Source: Clostridia bacterium
GTDB lineage: Bacteria; Bacillota_A; Clostridia; Christensenellales; Aristaeellaceae
NCBI GenBank assembly: GCA_017412025.1
Contig: JAFQOY010000171.1
Coordinates: 1 to 5,731 of the forward strand
DNA: 5,731 nucleotides
Reading direction: 5' to 3'
The notes under the pieces: model-generated
The model's input: only the letters and a program-made list of their open reading frames with translations
Told to the model about the DNA's origin: nothing
The model's database searches: none
Program-made: the position numbers and the translations under genes
Part shown: positions 3,867 through 5,731 of the stretch, in pieces
Layout: each line of letters begins with the position of its first letter
Position numbering within the stretch: position 1 is the first letter of the stretch

Positions 3867-5731
3867 ATGAGCAGGATGAAGAGACTTCTGTCCATTGTGA
3901 TGCTGCTGGCGCTGTGCATGTGCGCTGCGACGGCGGGCGCGGCCACGACGTCCGCAGACGGCGTGACGCTGACGCTGACGACGGACAAGCAGGCTTACGA
4001 GGCAGGCGATAGGATTGAAGCGGAGCTGACCATCAGCAACAACAGCGCGGCTGTGATCAGCGGCATATCCATCGATTATGTCAAGCCGGATTTCTGCGTT
4101 GAGGAGAATGCAGCCAAGACTGTCCGCAGCGTCGCCGGGCTTTCTGCCGGGCAGGAAGTGAAGCTGGACGCTTCCTTCCTCGTGGTCAGGCAGAATGCGG
4201 CGATGCCGGCAACCGGCGACGATACGCATATGTTCTTCTGGCTGCTGCTGGGCGGCGTGTCCGTGTTTGCGCTGGCGCGCATGAACGCGAAGACGCGCAG
4301 GCAGATGATGGCCGTCGTGCTGTGTCTGGCGGTTGCGGGTGGTATGCTGCCCCTGGGCGCGATCAGCACGGCGCGCGCGGAGAACATCGGCTTCGGCGAC
4401 GAGATCCGGGTATCGGAGAAAATCGTCATCATGGGCCGCGAGACTGAACTCGTTGCCGTGGTGAAATATGTGGCTACGGAGAACAGCGCTGCGCGCGCGC
4501 TGGCAGCGCCGACGGGCATTGACGTCAGCTGTACGTCTTCCACGCAGGGCGTGGTGCACTGGGGCGCGGTGTCGGGCGCGACGGGCTATGAGATTCTTCA
4601 GAGCCGCACGAAGACCGGAACGTATACCGTGACCGCAGAAAAGACGGGCGGAACGACGAAGACCATCACGTTCCTGACTTCCTCCGGCATCAACTACGTG
4701 AAGGTGCGAGCGTACAAGACGGTAAACGGCGTCCGCGAGTATGGCGATGAATCTGCGCCGAGACTGGTATTCCCAGTCGGCATCGTGGGCGGCGTGAGCG
4801 CGACGGTAAGCAGCACCAGCGGCAACGTGGTGCTCAAGTGGAACACGACGGCGAACGCGCACAAGTATAAGATTTTTGCAAGCGACACGGAGAACGGAAC
4901 GTATACAGATGTTGTAACGGTGCTGGCAAAGACGACGGCGACGCAGAGCGCGTCCCTGTCTCCGACGCTGCAGGGTAAGTACCTGAAGATCCGCACGGTG
5001 CGCGACGACGAGGGAACCCGTTCCCACAGTGCGTACAGCACGCCGGTGAAGGCGGAGCAGGCGATTGCGCTGGCGGCGCCGACGGGCATCGACGTCAGCT
5101 GTACGTCTTCCACGCAGGGCGTGGTGCACTGGGGCGCGGTGTCGGGCGCGACGGGTTATGAGATTTACCAGAGCCTCACGAAGACCGGCGCGTACACCAA
5201 GAGCGCAGAAAAGGAAGGCGGAACGACGAAGACCATCACGTTCCTGACTTCTTCCGGCGTCAATTACGTGAAGGTGCGCGCGTATAAGACGGTAAATGGC
5301 GTTCGCCAGTACGGCGAGTATTCCGAGCCGAGACTGGTATTCCCGGTTGGCATCGTGGACGGCGTGAGCGCGACGATCAGCAGCAGCAGCGGCAATGTGG
5401 TGCTCAAGTGGAACACGACGGCGAACGCGCACAAGTATAAGATTTTTGCAAGCGACACGGAGAACGGAACGTATACAGACGTCGTAACGGTGCTGGCAAA
5501 GACGACGTCGACGCAGAGTGCGTCCCTGAACGCTAATCTGAAGGACAAGTACTTCAAGATCCGCACGGTGCGCGACGATCAGGGTACCCGTTCCCACAGC
5601 GCATACAGCACGCCGGTGAAGGTGGAGCAGCTTGAATTCACCTACACCATCGCAGGCGGCAAGGCGACGATCACCGGCTATATCGGCAGCAAGACGGCTG
5701 TTGTCGTGCCGGATACGATCGGCGGCGCGCA
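3867..5731 (+). CDS. Secreted multidomain surface protein: Ig-like, internal sortase-like signal, FN3 x4, BspA-like LRR (3' end outside window)
   Basis: A probable cell-surface adhesin or matrix-binding protein; 621 codons are visible and the frame runs off the right edge. Residues 1-25 are a signal peptide (basic MSRMKR, hydrophobic core, cleavage likely in ATAGA). Residues about 31-107 resemble a small Ig-like or CARDB-type beta domain (YEAGDRIEAELTISNNSA). Residues 113-118 read MPATGD, followed by hydrophobic 122-137 and basic 138-145 (RMNAKTRR): a complete sortase sorting signal placed internally. Residues 147-167 are hydrophobic again and end in STARA, like a second signal peptide. Two copies of a paired FN3-like unit follow (212-398 and 402-588), each with an APTGIDVSC half and a GVSAT half. 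Residues 589-621 (FTYTIAGGKATITGYIGS, then VVVPDTIGG) begin a BspA-like leucine-rich-repeat region. ATG 3867 is preceded by GGCGAG 7 bases upstream and by an in-frame stop at 3840, so no earlier start exists. The binding partner is unknown. Confidence 0.85.
   Translation, partial: MSRMKRLLSIVMLLALCMCAATAGAATTSADGVTLTLTTDKQAYEAGDRIEAELTISNNSAAVISGISIDYVKPDFCVEENAAKTVRSVAGLSAGQEVKLDASFLVVRQNAAMPATGDDTHMFFWLLLGGVSVFALARMNAKTRRQMMAVVLCLAVAGGMLPLGAISTARAENIGFGDEIRVSEKIVIMGRETELVAVVKYVATENSAARALAAPTGIDVSCTSSTQGVVHWGAVSGATGYEILQSRTKTGTYTVTAEKTGGTTKTITFLTSSGINYVKVRAYKTVNGVREYGDESAPRLVFPVGIVGGVSATVSSTSGNVVLKWNTTANAHKYKIFASDTENGTYTDVVTVLAKTTATQSASLSPTLQGKYLKIRTVRDDEGTRSHSAYSTPVKAEQAIALAAPTGIDVSCTSSTQGVVHWGAVSGATGYEIYQSLTKTGAYTKSAEKEGGTTKTITFLTSSGVNYVKVRAYKTVNGVRQYGEYSEPRLVFPVGIVDGVSATISSSSGNVVLKWNTTANAHKYKIFASDTENGTYTDVVTVLAKTTSTQSASLNANLKDKYFKIRTVRDDQGTRSHSAYSTPVKVEQLEFTYTIAGGKATITGYIGSKTAVVVPDTIGGA
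4500..5630. repeat. In-frame tandem duplication, 570-bp period, encoding FN3 pairs
   Basis: Copy 1 (4500-5060) and copy 2 (5070-5630) align without a gap at an offset of exactly 570 bases (190 codons), with a 9-base linker between them. By hand I count about 59 differences in 560 aligned bases, near 89% identity. Identity is uneven: 4827-4909 and 5397-5479 match over 83 consecutive bases, including third codon positions, while the stretch near 4970-4990 differs heavily. This fits a duplication of an FN3 pair followed by patchy divergence or gene conversion. Confidence 0.95.

Noticed and set aside
4277..4385. A separate internal translation start, making the second signal-peptide-like segment the start of an independent gene
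   Set aside because: The ATG at residue 139 and those nearby have no Shine-Dalgarno sequence upstream, and the frame is continuous with the upstream domain, with no stop or frameshift. A single polypeptide is the better reading.
4486..4500. GCGCTGCGCGCGCGC run as a recombination or Z-DNA element at the border of the FN3 duplication
   Set aside because: It is short, fits Ala/Arg codon use in a GC-rich linker, and does not recur at the second copy's border (5061-5069).
3843..5597. A 584-residue open frame on the minus strand opposite the surface-protein gene
   Set aside because: Its translation is rich in Arg, His, Ala and Leu with no recognisable domain, and its apparent internal repeat is only the mirror of the FN3 duplication. 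The plus frame has a signal peptide, Shine-Dalgarno site and known domains. The minus frame stays open because of GC-biased codon use.

Overview
All genes lie on the + strand. Coding DNA is GC-rich, the gaps between genes are AT-rich, and promoters (sigma-70/A type), Shine-Dalgarno sites and intrinsic terminators are conventional. Three things point to a Gram-positive Clostridia-type bacterium: the IMP dehydrogenase subtype, an MPATG sortase-like motif, and an FN3 plus BspA-type leucine-rich-repeat surface protein. A gut or rumen anaerobe is likely, partly because a GH120 beta-xylosidase is present. This placement is an inference from family resemblance; no marker gene fixes the taxon.

Layout: (1) 2-529, the last 175 codons of an IMP dehydrogenase (guaB), closed by a GAAA-loop terminator. 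(2) 692-1222, a palindromic operator overlapping a promoter, then an OhrR-type MarR-family peroxide-sensing repressor, closed by a very long hairpin terminator that is probably bidirectional. (3) 1320-1615, a noncoding stretch with an unexplained hairpin and then a strong promoter. (4) 1616-3589, a complete, apparently cytoplasmic right-handed beta-helix glycosidase of the GH120 beta-xylosidase type, with its own terminator. (5) 3655-3866, a short tandem repeat, a promoter and a leader able to form two back-to-back hairpins. (6) 3867 to the right edge, the first 621 codons of a large secreted surface protein.

Each gene appears to be its own transcription unit, so the window is a run of independent genes and not a pathway operon. 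Purine synthesis, peroxide response, xylo-oligosaccharide breakdown and a surface adhesin-like protein sit side by side with no obvious functional link.

The most unusual object is the surface protein. After its signal peptide and a small Ig-like domain it carries a complete sortase-like sorting signal (MPATGD, hydrophobic stretch, basic residues) in the middle of the polypeptide. A second signal-peptide-like segment follows at once, then four FN3-like domains made by an in-frame 570-bp duplication, then the start of a BspA-like LRR region. This could be a polyprotein that yields two separately displayed surface products, or a membrane hairpin anchor.
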